Assembly: GCA_021732415.1 (NCBI GenBank)
Contig: JAKFVC010000102.1
Coordinates: forward strand, 1 to 64,000
Origin: Planctomycetaceae bacterium
GTDB taxonomy: Bacteria; Planctomycetota; Planctomycetia; Planctomycetales; Planctomycetaceae
DNA: 64,000 nt
Reading direction: 5' to 3'
Below the pieces are notes generated by a model that was given only the letters and a program-made list of their open reading frames with translations, made no database searches and had not been told where the DNA came from. The translations under genes were made by a program, and so were the position numbers. This document shows, in pieces, positions 18,103 through 26,665 of the stretch (its first letter is position 1; each line of letters begins with the position of its first letter).

Positions 18103-19341
18103 ATGGCCATCACTTTAGAAGATCCCCGAGTTATCGAGTTCGACGTCCGCACGGACGAGATGCTCGTCAATATGGGTCCGCAGCACCCCAGCACCCATGG
18201 CGTGTTGCGTTTGCTGCTCCGTACGGACGGCGAAGTGATTTACGAAGTGACCCCGCACATCGGCTATCTCCACCGCTGTGCCGAAAAGATCGGCGAGAAT
18301 CTCAGCACCCCGCAGTGGATTCCCTACACCGACCGGATGGACTATCTGGCCGGCATGAACATGAACCTGGGACTCGCCCTGGCCGTTGAAAAACTGGTCG
18401 GCATGGAAGTCCCCGAAAAAGCGATGGTCCTGCGAGTCATCATCGCCGAACTGAACCGCATCGCCAGCCACCTCGTCGGCATGGGTGCTTACGGTCTCGA
18501 TCTCGGCAGCTTCAGCCCGTTCCTCTACGCCTTCCGCGAACGTGAGATCATCCTCGACCTGTTCGAAGAAGCCTGCGGAGCCCGGTTGACCTACAGCTAC
18601 ATCACCATCGGCGGCCTGACGCACGACGTCCCCGCTTCGATCACCATTCCCTCCGGCCTTGCCGCATTGACCCGCCGCAGCCCCAGCATGAAGCTCTCAT
18701 GGCTCGAAGCCCTCGAGATGTTCCTGAGCTGGCTCGAACCGCGAATCCTGGAATACCACACGCTGCTGACCGAGAACGCCATCTTCATCAAGCGCACCGC
18801 CGCCATCGGCGTGCTGTCGCGAGAAAAGGCGATCTCTTACGGCTGCACGGGCCCCGTCCTGCGTGGCAGCGGCGTCGATCACGACCTGCGACGCGACGGT
18901 GAGAAAATCTACACGCGGATGTACGAGGGCTATGAATTCGAGGTCCCCGTCGCTCCGTTCAAGAAGGCCCCGCCGGAAGTCATTCTCGGCGACAACTGGT
19001 GCCGCTTCTATGTCCGGATGATGGAAGTCGTCCAGTCGATCAAGCTCATTCGCCAGGGCATCCAAAAGTACGCCAAGGCCGAAGGGACTTATCGCGTCCC
19101 CTACAAGATGACGACCAAGCTGCCCGTCGCCGAAGCCTACCTGGAAACCGAATGCCCGCGTGGCCAGATGGGCTTCTACATCGTCGGCAACGGCGAAGAC
19201 AAACCCCTGCGAGCCCGTGCCAAGAGCTCCTGTTTCTGCAACCTGTCAGTCACCTCGGAACTCTGCCAGGGCTGCCTGATTGCCGACATCCCCGCGATCG
19301 TCGGCTCACTCGACATCGTAATGGGCGAAATCGATCGCTAG
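18103..19341 (+). CDS. nuoD: NADH-quinone oxidoreductase subunit D
   Basis: A 412-residue 49-kDa subunit that forms the quinone site with NuoB. Family landmarks: MGPQHPSTHGVLRL at about 25-38, GYLHRCAEKIGEN at about 55, and the C-terminal end DIVMGEIDR. The start at 18103 is chosen because the reading frame upstream overlaps nuoC and is not conserved. Last gene of the local nuo cluster; four hairpins follow the stop directly. Confidence 0.95.
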   Translation: MAITLEDPRVIEFDVRTDEMLVNMGPQHPSTHGVLRLLLRTDGEVIYEVTPHIGYLHRCAEKIGENLSTPQWIPYTDRMDYLAGMNMNLGLALAVEKLVGMEVPEKAMVLRVIIAELNRIASHLVGMGAYGLDLGSFSPFLYAFREREIILDLFEEACGARLTYSYITIGGLTHDVPASITIPSGLAALTRRSPSMKLSWLEALEMFLSWLEPRILEYHTLLTENAIFIKRTAAIGVLSREKAISYGCTGPVLRGSGVDHDLRRDGEKIYTRMYEGYEFEVPVAPFKKAPPEVILGDNWCRFYVRMMEVVQSIKLIRQGIQKYAKAEGTYRVPYKMTTKLPVAEAYLETECPRGQMGFYIVGNGEDKPLRARAKSSCFCNLSVTSELCQGCLIADIPAIVGSLDIVMGEIDR

Positions 19342-19430
19342 CGAGCGGAACGCTCGCCGTAGCCCGACTCTCCGAGTCGGGTGGCCGATGCGACCAGCAT
19401 CGGCCACGTGGCAGACGCTGCCAGCGTCTG
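19341..19430. repeat. Four consecutive hairpins after nuoD
   Basis: Stems at 19341-19357 (GCGAGCG/CGCTCGC), 19363-19381 (CCCGACTC/GAGTCGGG), 19381-19407 (GTGGCCGATGC/GCATCGGCCAC, 11 bp perfect) and 19412-19430 (CAGACGCTG/CAGCGTCTG). No T-run follows. They fill a 114-base convergent gap. Confidence 0.8.
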
Positions 19431-19455
19431 TGTCTGCCCCAGTTCGTTGTGAGCG

Positions 19456-19830
19456 TCAGCTCTCAATCCGCTCATTAAACTTCAAGCGGTTCCCGAACGG
19501 ATCGATCAGCTCAACACATCGAGCCCCATAAAACATGGTCTCGATTCCCGGGCGCAGGCGCGGATAGTTCTTCGAGACCAATTCCTGATGGAATTCCTCG
19601 ATCCCGGACATCCAGATGAACACGGCCGCACCGGGGCAACAGCCCCCGTGATGTTCGGTCAGATGAAAAATCAGCCCAGCCCGTGAGACCTGCATGTAGA
19701 TCGGAAACGTGTCGCCAAAGCGATGTTCCCAGTCTACGGAGAACCCCAGATAGTCGAGATAGAACTCGCGCGCTTTCGGAACATCAAAAATCCTCAGGAG
19801 CGGAATCGGTGCTTCGAAGGTGACCGCCAT
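19456..19830 (-). CDS. VOC/glyoxalase family protein
   Basis: A 124-residue protein of the bleomycin-resistance/glyoxalase superfamily. The pattern is IPLLRIFDVPKAREFYLDYLGFSVDW at the start, then LTEHHGGCCPG, and VELIDPFGNRLKFNE at the end, giving the usual metal-ligand positions (His and Glu). Substrate unknown. ATG at 19830 is chosen because the domain starts there; 35 extra codons upstream do not fit. Faces nuoD across the hairpin cluster. Confidence 0.85.
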   Translation of the reverse strand: MAVTFEAPIPLLRIFDVPKAREFYLDYLGFSVDWEHRFGDTFPIYMQVSRAGLIFHLTEHHGGCCPGAAVFIWMSGIEEFHQELVSKNYPRLRPGIETMFYGARCVELIDPFGNRLKFNERIES

Positions 19831-20062
19831 TGGTGTCGACTCCCACAGATCTGAGGAAACGATCGGTCTCGGAAAAACCGCCAGAGTACTGTAAACGAAT
19901 CCCTCTGATCCCGCCACGAGATTCGAGCTCTCCACCCAGCCGAAAGAGATCGTTACCCGTACGGCAATCGTGTTTTGTAGCGATTGTTCCGGAATATTGG
20001 GGCGGTTTGGCCAGTCTGCGGAAAAACCAACGGAAGTGACTTCCCCTCACGCCTCCCCCCGC

Positions 20063-20068
20063 TATAAT
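20063..20068 (+). promoter_or_regulatory. -10 box close to tRNA-fMet
   Basis: A perfect TATAAT ends only five bases before the first tRNA base. No convincing -35 box at 17 bases. If used, transcription would begin at or next to the mature 5' end. Confidence 0.45.
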
Positions 20069-20073
20069 CACGT

Positions 20074-20147
<74 letters not shown>

Positions 20148-20156
20148 CTTAGAAAA

Positions 20157-20183
20157 GACTCCCCGACATCGGGGAGTTTTTTC
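20157..20183 (+). terminator. Intrinsic terminator of tRNA-fMet
   Basis: Stem ACTCCCCGA/TCGGGGAGT with a short CA loop, followed by six T residues. Confidence 0.9.
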
Positions 20184-20351
20184 GTTTTCACAGCGGTGTT
20201 CTGCCGCTGTCAGCCTCTCGATTCCGATCCCTCCTGATCGACGTCGGCACTCCCGAATCCTCAAGTGGATATAAATACCCCATCCTCACTCGAGGTGATA
20301 TAATTCGATCGGTGCTCATTCTCCACGCGTATCGAAATTGGAGTCATTGCC

Positions 20352-20525
20352 GTGAAATTCCGAGTGATCATCCATCCTGCCGAAGAAGGCGGATTCTGGG
20401 CCGAAGTTCCCGCGCTGCCAGGCTGCGTCTCAGAAGGTGAAACGCTCGTCGAGACGCTCGCGAATATCCGCGAAGCAGCAATGGGCTGGCTGGAAGTGGC
20501 CAATGATCGCACCCCTATCGATTAA
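20352..20525 (+). CDS. Orphan HicB-like antitoxin
   Basis: A 57-residue protein read from GTG at 20352: KFRVIIHPAEEGGFWAEVPA, then LPGCVSEGETLVETL and NIREAAMGWLE. This is the HicB partial RNase H-like fold, which in complete systems neutralises the HicA mRNA interferase. No hicA is seen within several hundred bases on either side, and the usual C-terminal DNA-binding part is missing. It may be a solitary regulator or a remnant. A complete, different HicBA pair lies at 26666-27066. Confidence 0.75.
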   Translation: MKFRVIIHPAEEGGFWAEVPALPGCVSEGETLVETLANIREAAMGWLEVANDRTPID

Positions 20526-20563
20526 GTCTCTGGTCTGGCAGACATGGAGTTCGGAGTAATCAC

Positions 20564-20691
20564 GGGAGGGCGAGGCTCCTGCCGAGCCTAACACGAGCTC
20601 TAGTTTGGCGACCGCCGGATGCATTCCTCGGGGCCTCCGGCGGACGCCGACCTGCGGTCGTCTTAGGCTCGGCAGGAGCCTCGCCCTCCCA
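20564..20691. repeat. Inverted repeat, GGGAGGGCGAGGCTCC family, flipped copy
   Basis: Outer arms 20564-20592 and 20663-20691. The left inner part (CGAGCTCTAGTTTGGCG...) matches the reverse complement of 14934-14970, so this copy has the opposite orientation to the one at 14861. Confidence 0.85.
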
Positions 20692-20718
20692 TCAATCATC
20701 TGGATCTCGTGAGTAGCA

Positions 20719-21225
20719 ATGAAAAACCCAAACACGGTTGCCAGAGAATTCGCACTTGCTGCACATGGTGACCAAAAGTACGGAACGCAGCCCTACGCGG
20801 TACACCTCGACGCCGTCGCCGGCATTGCAGCGGCCTACGGCGACGAGGCCCAGACTATCGCTTATCTGCATGATGTTGTGGAGGACACTGCAGTCCCCCT
20901 CAATGCCATCCGCGAGCAGTTTGGAGAACGCATTGCCACCTGCGTTTCACTCCTGACAGATGGACCAGGAGGCGATCGCAAAGAGCGCAAGGTTCGTACG
21001 AACGCCAAGCTGAAAGCGACGTCCGAGGAATTCCAAATTGCTCTCGTCGTCAAAGCCGCCGATCGGCTGGCCAATCTGAGAGCCTCCGCCGGTGCCTCTG
21101 CCCCTTCCAAGCTGCAGATGTACCGCGAGGAGCATCCGGCATTTCGCGACGCCGCATTCCGGCCGGGACTGTGCGACGAATTGTGGGACGAAATTGATCG
21201 CATCGTCGGGGCAGGCCTGTCATAA
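20719..21225 (+). CDS. HD-domain hydrolase, MESH1/SpoT-hydrolase-like
   Basis: A 168-residue single-domain HD phosphohydrolase. Motifs: FALAAHGDQKYGTQPYAVHL at the start with metal-ligand His residues, HDVVEDT as the HD pair with catalytic ED, and KAADRLANL. The arrangement is like the hydrolase half of RelA/SpoT and stand-alone ppGpp hydrolases, so it may hydrolyse ppGpp or a related nucleotide; no synthetase domain is present. Start by the first ATG; the ribosome-binding site is weak. Confidence 0.8.
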   Translation: MKNPNTVAREFALAAHGDQKYGTQPYAVHLDAVAGIAAAYGDEAQTIAYLHDVVEDTAVPLNAIREQFGERIATCVSLLTDGPGGDRKERKVRTNAKLKATSEEFQIALVVKAADRLANLRASAGASAPSKLQMYREEHPAFRDAAFRPGLCDELWDEIDRIVGAGLS

Positions 21226-21372
21226 TTATCGTCGTCGGTGCGGCACATATGTATGGCCCAGGGGACTCAGAACACAACATCAAGTTCCCCGGGACAAGAC
21301 TACGAGACAGGCCCATTCGGGTACTGTCTATTTGGCTGTTCCACGATTGACGTTCGGTGAAGGGACAATCGC

Positions 21373-21849
21373 ATGGCATACGACGTCCGCTTTGAGCAAC
21401 TCGGCAGCCGCCCACTGGCGGTGGTACGCCGTCGCGGGAGCCCGCAGGAATTTTCCAGAATCGTACCGGAGGCCTGCGGGGCCGTGTGGAGTGTCGTTCG
21501 GTCGCGACAGATCCCAGGAGCGGGTCGGCACGTGGCGGTCTACCTGGACAATCAAATCAACCTGGAAGTGGGAGTCGAATTAGACGCCCCGTTTGCCGGG
21601 TATGGCGAGGTTGTCGGCTCAAGCACGCCACCCGGCCCAGTTGCCACGACGACCCATTACGGACCGTACGGATTGCTCGGCAAAGCTCATGATGCGATTC
21701 TTCAGTGGTGCAAAGACAATGGGCACAAGTTAGCCGGTCCGAGTTGGGAAGTTTACGGTCACTGGAAGGACGAATGGAATAGTGACCCATCCAAGATTAT
21801 CACCGACATTTACTATCTGCTCGTCGCCGAGGGGAGTTCGGCTGCCTGA
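21373..21849 (+). CDS. GyrI-like small-molecule-binding protein
   Basis: A 158-residue protein with the GyrI-like (AraC effector-binding/BmrR-type) fold: VRFEQLGSRPLAVVRRRGSP at the start, central LEVGVELDAPF, then THYGPYGLLGKAHDAILQWCKDNG and WEVYGHWKDE, where the conserved Glu faces the ligand pocket. It has no DNA-binding domain. It probably binds or hydrolyses a small cationic or aromatic compound. AAGGGA precedes the ATG by 8 bases. Confidence 0.8.
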   Translation: MAYDVRFEQLGSRPLAVVRRRGSPQEFSRIVPEACGAVWSVVRSRQIPGAGRHVAVYLDNQINLEVGVELDAPFAGYGEVVGSSTPPGPVATTTHYGPYGLLGKAHDAILQWCKDNGHKLAGPSWEVYGHWKDEWNSDPSKIITDIYYLLVAEGSSAA

Positions 21850-22044
21850 TCCAGCCCGCGCGAACTGACAAGCAGCTCCCGTGCGGCCCGCCATGCAGAC
21901 GTGCAGTCGATCGCCAAAACGGATCTTGAACCACTGATCCTCGCACTGCAAACAATCAACTGCAAAGAACACCTGCGCCGGGGCGTGTTTGTCCCCGCGT
22001 AATGGGAATCTCGCTAGTGATCAACCCGTAACGGAAGAGCTCTC

Positions 22045-22395
22045 ATGATTCGCGGAATGCATGCGATGTTCTACTCATCCGAAGCCGACGCGCTGCGAGC
22101 ATTTCTGCGTGACAAACTGGGACTCGCCGGAACCGATGTCGGCGGTGACTGGTTGATTTTTAACGCGCCCGAGGCCGATCTGGGAGTTCACCCGACTGAA
22201 GGCAAAGACGTGGCCTCTGGGACGGCCGATATCTCGTTCTACTGCGACAACATCCATCAAACCGTCGACGAACTGCGTGCGAAGGGAGTCGAATTCACTC
22301 AGGAAATTGAAGATCACGGCTATGGGTTCGTCACCTTCTTCAAAGTCCCGGGCGACTTCAAGGTGCAACTCTATCAGCCCAAGTACGTCAAGTAG
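22045..22395 (+). CDS. VOC family protein
   Basis: A 116-residue VOC-fold protein: MHAMFYSSEADALRAFLRD, then the strand DISFYCDNIHQTVDELRAKGVEF and the end GYGFVTFFKVPGDFKVQLYQP. Metal-ligand positions are partly kept. Function unknown. GGAAGAG upstream supports the start. Thirty bases separate it from the DUF1559 gene. Confidence 0.82.
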   Translation: MIRGMHAMFYSSEADALRAFLRDKLGLAGTDVGGDWLIFNAPEADLGVHPTEGKDVASGTADISFYCDNIHQTVDELRAKGVEFTQEIEDHGYGFVTFFKVPGDFKVQLYQPKYVK

Positions 22396-22425
22396 ATCGA
22401 ACGCTACCTAGTCGGACACCAAACG

Positions 22426-23190
22426 ATGTCTACCATCCGCTTGCCAAACACTTCGCGTTCGACCGAGTTTGTGATCATTGTCCTGATCGTGATCGTTCTG
22501 GTGTCATTCGTCTGGAAAGCGTCGCAACTGATCGAAACCGGTAGCTATCATCCACACTGTGCCAATAGCCTGAAGCAGATTGGACTCGCATTACATAATT
22601 ATCACGAAGCCAACGGTTGCTTTCCTCCGCCGTACATCGCAGATCAGAACGGAACGCCGATGCATAGCTGGCGCGTCCTGTTGTTGCCGTACCTTGATGA
22701 ACACGAGTTGTTCGCCAAGTACGATTTCAAAGAACCTTGGAATGGACCACATAACTCCAAGCTAGCGAACCAGATGCCCGTGTGGTTTGGATGTCCCGAT
22801 CAAAAAGTGCGACTGCCGGGAACCCGGCAGTGGACGACATCAACGACCAACTACCTGGCTCTCGTAGGACCTCGCGCTGCGTTTCAGGCAGGCAGGCCGC
22901 GTAAGCGGTCCGAATTCAAGGATGATCCTGGATTCACCCTGATGGTTGTGGAAGTCACCGATCCTGAAGTCAACTGGATGGAACCCCGCGACATTGACGT
23001 TTCGAAAGGACCAGTTTCATTGACCGGTGCGGTCCACAAACGGGACAACGGCCTGTGGTCGACAGTCACTGGCACTTATGTGATGTATGCAGACGGCAGC
23101 GTGCGACTACTCCCTTCGACGACTCCTGCGAACATGATCCGCGGACTCATCACGATTGACGGCGGGGAGCCGCATCCGAAAAATCGTTGA
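22426..23190 (+). CDS. DUF1559 domain protein without prepilin signature
   Basis: A 254-residue planctomycete DUF1559 protein. The family core is clear: CANSLKQIGLALHNYHEANGCFPP near residue 45, SWRVLLLPYLDEHELF, and the C-terminal YVMYADGSVRLL. The N-terminus has one helix (about 14-32) but not the GFTLIELL prepilin cleavage motif usually found in this family, so it is more likely a simple membrane-anchored protein than a pseudopilin. Function unknown. Confidence 0.85.
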   Translation: MSTIRLPNTSRSTEFVIIVLIVIVLVSFVWKASQLIETGSYHPHCANSLKQIGLALHNYHEANGCFPPPYIADQNGTPMHSWRVLLLPYLDEHELFAKYDFKEPWNGPHNSKLANQMPVWFGCPDQKVRLPGTRQWTTSTTNYLALVGPRAAFQAGRPRKRSEFKDDPGFTLMVVEVTDPEVNWMEPRDIDVSKGPVSLTGAVHKRDNGLWSTVTGTYVMYADGSVRLLPSTTPANMIRGLITIDGGEPHPKNR

Positions 23191-23259
23191 TCGAACGTAA
23201 CAATTTAAAGGTGTGGAAGGAGATCACGTTTTCGTATGTATCCCGGAGGGATTAAAGAG

Positions 23260-23418
23260 AGTAGCAGGTGGTTGAGCGCAGCGACACCACCGGATGGCGG
23301 CAATGATTGTTATTCGACCCTGGAGGGGTCGCACCGTTGGGTTCTGCGACCCATCCGGGGTCGTTGAAACGTTGTTGTCGCGTTACCGGTGGTGTCGCTG
23401 CGCTCAACCACCGGCTAC
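23260..23418. repeat. Inverted repeat, GGTGGTTGAGCGCAGCGACA family
   Basis: Arms 23268-23294 and 23387-23413, with GAGAGTAGC-type ends. Inner GACCCTGGAGGGGTCG and GACCCATCCGGGGTCG hairpins. A second copy lies at 62094-62317. Confidence 0.85.
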
Positions 23419-23481
23419 TCTCTGTGACCCCATTCGGGGTCGAAGAATTGCGTTTCGATCTCTATTGAAGTAAGTGACTTC

Positions 23482-23985
23482 ATGAACTATGCAATCACGC
23501 CCACTGCAGAATGCCATCTCCCAGGACTGTACCGGGCACTCGATGTGGTCGCGCGCGAACTGCGGTTTCTGGCTCTGACTGCCGCACCGCCCTGGGAAGA
23601 ATCGCTGGCTTATCACCGCAACATCCTAGGGAAAAATTTCCCAAACTTCGTGGCTCTGTGCGATGAGAAGGTCGTCGGATGGTGCGATGTGGCGCCTGCA
23701 TTCGCACAATCACGGGCGCATGTTGGAGTGATCGGCATTGGATTGCTCCCTGAAGCTCGCCACAAAGGACTGGGAACTTCGCTGATGCAGGCCGCGATGG
23801 CGAAAGCTTGGGCGCGAGGGCTTACGCGGCTGGAGTTAACTGTCCGTGCAGATAATCTCAATGCGATCAAACTGTATGAAAAGCTGGGGTTCGAACATGA
23901 AGGTGTGCAGCGCCGCGGCAGTTTTGTTCAAGGCGAGTACTATGATGTTTGTTGCATGGGGTTACTGCGATCGGAAGACCCGTAG
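23482..23985 (+). CDS. GNAT family N-acetyltransferase
   Basis: A 167-residue acetyltransferase. The acetyl-CoA signature is visible as IGLLPEARHKGLGTSLM (Q/R-x-x-G-x-G/A type), followed by the beta-alpha unit RADNLNAIKLYEKLGFEHEG. It should move an acetyl group from acetyl-CoA to an amine; the acceptor is unknown. It ends nine bases before the next gene, so the two probably form an operon. Confidence 0.9.
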   Translation: MNYAITPTAECHLPGLYRALDVVARELRFLALTAAPPWEESLAYHRNILGKNFPNFVALCDEKVVGWCDVAPAFAQSRAHVGVIGIGLLPEARHKGLGTSLMQAAMAKAWARGLTRLELTVRADNLNAIKLYEKLGFEHEGVQRRGSFVQGEYYDVCCMGLLRSEDP

Positions 23986-23994
23986 AGATCGATT

Positions 23995-24966
23995 ATGAAA
24001 ATACTTGTCCTCGGTGGTACCCAGTTTGTAGGGCGACACATCGTTGAGGAACTAGTGAGGGCAGGGCACTCCGTCGGTACTTTGAACCGGGGACAATCAG
24101 TCGATGAACTTCCTTCCCAAATCGAGCGTCTACGTGGCGACCGCGATGCGGGCGCTGGTGGACTCGACTCGCTGAGAGGCCGCACCTGGGATGTGTGTGT
24201 CGATGTCAGCGGCTACACGGCCCGGCAGGTTCGGGCGAGCGCCGAGAAGCTGCGATCGTGCGTGGGACATTATGTGTATCTGAGTGCCGTCAGCGTCTAT
24301 GGCGACCCGGCATCCGGTCCCGTGCATGAGACTCAGGCGAGATTGCCGCCTGCATCTGAAGACGTCATTGAGATCAACGCCGAGACCTACGGGCGCCTCA
24401 AGGTCACCTGCGAAAACATCGTTCAAGAAGTGTATTCGAATCGCTGTACGCTGTTACGGCCGCAGGTTGTCGCCGGTCCCCATGATCCTCTCGACCGCTT
24501 CTCATACTGGGTCCGCCGCGCCACGCAAGACGGTCCGATGCTGGCTCCGGGTGACGGCTCTGACTATCTGCAAGTCATCGATGCCGGCGATGTCGCGCGG
24601 TTCACTAGACTTGCCTGCGAGAACGGTTTTGGAGGGAGTTTCAACCTCGCAGGACCACGTCTAACCTGGAAGGAGTTCATGTCGGTCCTTGGCGCACAGG
24701 ACCTCGTATGGGTTGCCGCAGAGACCATCCAAAAAGCCGGACTGACCGAATTTGAACTGCCTCTTTTCAGACCGAATGGCGGTCGTCGCAGCAGCCTGAT
24801 GCACGTGAGTAGCGAACGCGCGGTTGGCCAGGGGCTGACTCTGACCGATCCGCGCGTCACAATCCAGAATGTGCGGAATTGGTTGCTCAGCGGTCCCTCG
24901 TTGGAAGTTGCGTTGTCACGAGAGCGCGAAGCGGACTTGATCAGCAAATCGGTTACGACCGCCTAA
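23995..24966 (+). CDS. NAD-dependent epimerase/dehydratase family protein
   Basis: A 323-residue extended SDR protein. The dinucleotide-binding loop is LVLGGTQFVGRHI at residues about 4-16. The segment YVYLSAVSVYGDP fills the catalytic Ser position, but the usual YxxxK reads YGRLK, with Tyr and Lys kept. Closest in pattern to the CSP41/isoflavone-reductase-like branch. It probably acts on a nucleotide sugar or similar NAD(P)-linked substrate. Downstream partner of the GNAT gene. Confidence 0.85.
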   Translation: MKILVLGGTQFVGRHIVEELVRAGHSVGTLNRGQSVDELPSQIERLRGDRDAGAGGLDSLRGRTWDVCVDVSGYTARQVRASAEKLRSCVGHYVYLSAVSVYGDPASGPVHETQARLPPASEDVIEINAETYGRLKVTCENIVQEVYSNRCTLLRPQVVAGPHDPLDRFSYWVRRATQDGPMLAPGDGSDYLQVIDAGDVARFTRLACENGFGGSFNLAGPRLTWKEFMSVLGAQDLVWVAAETIQKAGLTEFELPLFRPNGGRRSSLMHVSSERAVGQGLTLTDPRVTIQNVRNWLLSGPSLEVALSREREADLISKSVTTA

Positions 24967-25067
24967 TACCGTGACATCCAGAGGGAATTGAAACGCTCTG
25001 GCGTTCGTCAATTTGATCGCGGAGAATACTCCCACAGTACGAATGTTTCATCCCGATATTGATCGTT

Positions 25068-25472
25068 ATGACCATCAAACAAGCAATTCCACTGCTCCGC
25101 GTCACCGATGTGGCGCGGTCTATCGAGTGGTATCGTGAGACACTGGGTTTTGTCGGAGATCCTTTCCCGCCAACTCCGCCCCACGCGTTTGCGATCCTGC
25201 GGCACGCAGATGCCGAGCTGATGCTGCGCCGTGGCTCGCCGCCGGTTCGTGCCACACCGAAACCGTATGACTGGGACGTCTATTTGCGGTTGGAGGACAG
25301 CCCCTTCCGTGAAGCGTTCGCGGCCTTTAGCGCTCGCGGTATTGTGGCTCGGCGGTTGGAACGCATGTTTTACGGACTGGCCGAATTCGAAATCACGGAC
25401 CCCGACGGTTATGTCATTTGTCTCAGCCAGATGCTGGAAGACGCCAGCGATTTACCAACACCTGCGTTCTAA
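25068..25472 (+). CDS. VOC family protein
   Basis: A 134-residue VOC-fold protein: AIPLLRVTDVARSIEWYRETL at the start, AELMLRRGSPP in the middle and FEITDPDGYVICLSQ at the end, with the ligand Glu and aromatic pocket typical of bleomycin-resistance-like proteins. ATG at 25068 is chosen; a TTG nine bases upstream is less likely. The end abuts a hydrolase remnant in another frame. Confidence 0.85.
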   Translation: MTIKQAIPLLRVTDVARSIEWYRETLGFVGDPFPPTPPHAFAILRHADAELMLRRGSPPVRATPKPYDWDVYLRLEDSPFREAFAAFSARGIVARRLERMFYGLAEFEITDPDGYVICLSQMLEDASDLPTPAF

Positions 25473-25483
25473 ACGCTCGCATC

Positions 25484-25645
25484 ACCATTTCCTTTGCTCG
25501 CGAGAACCGAGACAAGTATCAACGGGAAGGGCACGAAGTGAAGTACGTGGATGTACCGGGACTGGGGCATATCTGGGCGACGAAAGCGAATATTAACGAA
25601 ACGATCTGGGAGTTTTTTGCGAAACATCCACGGACTAAGAAGTGA
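25484..25645 (+). pseudogene. C-terminal remnant of an alpha/beta hydrolase
   Basis: About 50 codons read NRDKYQREGHEVKYVDVPGLGH, then IWATKANINETIWEFFAKHP and a stop at 25643-25645. This is the tail of a dienelactone/PHB-depolymerase-like esterase, including the catalytic His of GLGH. No N-terminal part or nucleophile elbow is present upstream, where the VOC gene lies. Probably a deletion scar. Confidence 0.6.
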
Positions 25646-25730
25646 CGCGAACATCATATTAGAAACAGGCGAGACATAATATCTCTTCGGTTTCTCCATT
25701 CTTGACAGCCGGCGAACGGAGTCCTTTCCA

Positions 25731-26498
25731 ATGTCGACGGAAATCGTAATTGAACTGACAACACCAACTGTGCCGCGTCAGCCCGCTCCCAGCATCTTCC
25801 GCGAACCATTTATTGCGGTTCTGCTGGGGATCATTCTTCCGCTGGCGTGTCTGGCATGCGATCCGATCATCTTCAGCGGGGGCGTTACCCAGCCGATCCT
25901 CGGTCCCTACAGGATGCTCTGCTACAAATACATCGCCATTTCCATGTTGAGTTTGATTGCCTGGTTGATCAGCCGGCAGTGGCCTTCGCTCTTCACAGGA
26001 TTACTGTTCGGCGGCTGCGCATTTGCGATGGTGCTGGGAATGGTCATGTTGCCGATCAGTTTCATCGGCCTGATGATCTTTATCGGGATCTTCGGCTTCT
26101 CCCCGTTCTTAACGGCAACCACATTCTGGCATTGCGCGATGCATGCGAGAGAAATGGCGGGCAGCGGTTTCCGGCGAGGGCTGGCAGTCACCGCGTTCAG
26201 CCTCTTCCTGGCGGTCCCCCTCGTTACGCAAGCCGCCGTGTGGTACATCACCGATTACTTGTTGACCGAGGTGACGACTGGATCCGATCAAACAGCCGAG
26301 CAGGCCATCGGTCGCCTCAAACTGCTGGGACCGTTAATCGACACGGATCAACTCGTATCGCGGTACCGCAGGATCGAATCGGGTCAACGCGTGTGGCAGC
26401 AACCGAGGACTGGCTCGGTTCTGGCTCGCGAGCGACTGGCACAAGCCTACAAGGAATTAACGGTCCACAACATTGAACTGCGGATGTACCATTGGTAG
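25731..26498 (+). CDS. Multi-pass membrane protein, unknown
   Basis: A 255-residue protein with about four transmembrane helices (about 27-47, 62-82, 88-130 as two segments, 148-170), followed by a soluble C-terminal part of about 80 residues that is helical and charged (EQAIGRLKLLGPLIDTDQLV). No family recognised. GGAG nine bases before the ATG supports the start. Stands alone between the hydrolase remnant and the HicBA module. Confidence 0.7.
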   Translation: MSTEIVIELTTPTVPRQPAPSIFREPFIAVLLGIILPLACLACDPIIFSGGVTQPILGPYRMLCYKYIAISMLSLIAWLISRQWPSLFTGLLFGGCAFAMVLGMVMLPISFIGLMIFIGIFGFSPFLTATTFWHCAMHAREMAGSGFRRGLAVTAFSLFLAVPLVTQAAVWYITDYLLTEVTTGSDQTAEQAIGRLKLLGPLIDTDQLVSRYRRIESGQRVWQQPRTGSVLARERLAQAYKELTVHNIELRMYHW

Positions 26499-26665
26499 AA
26501 GTCGCTGATTTGCTTTGGTTGGGTCTAACTTAAGATGCGGTCCAGTGACAAGTAAACAATGGGCCAAAAAACTCCTTCGGGTAACGCTTTGAGTCGTGCC
26601 TGTCAACGAGGCCTATCTATGCTAATATGGAACTTGTTCAGATCTGCTTCGCAGGAGAATTGCTA

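Noticed and set aside
20526-20718. Possible hicA after the orphan hicB
   Set aside because: The space is taken by the GGGAGGGCGAGG inverted repeat and no HicA motif is seen in any frame.
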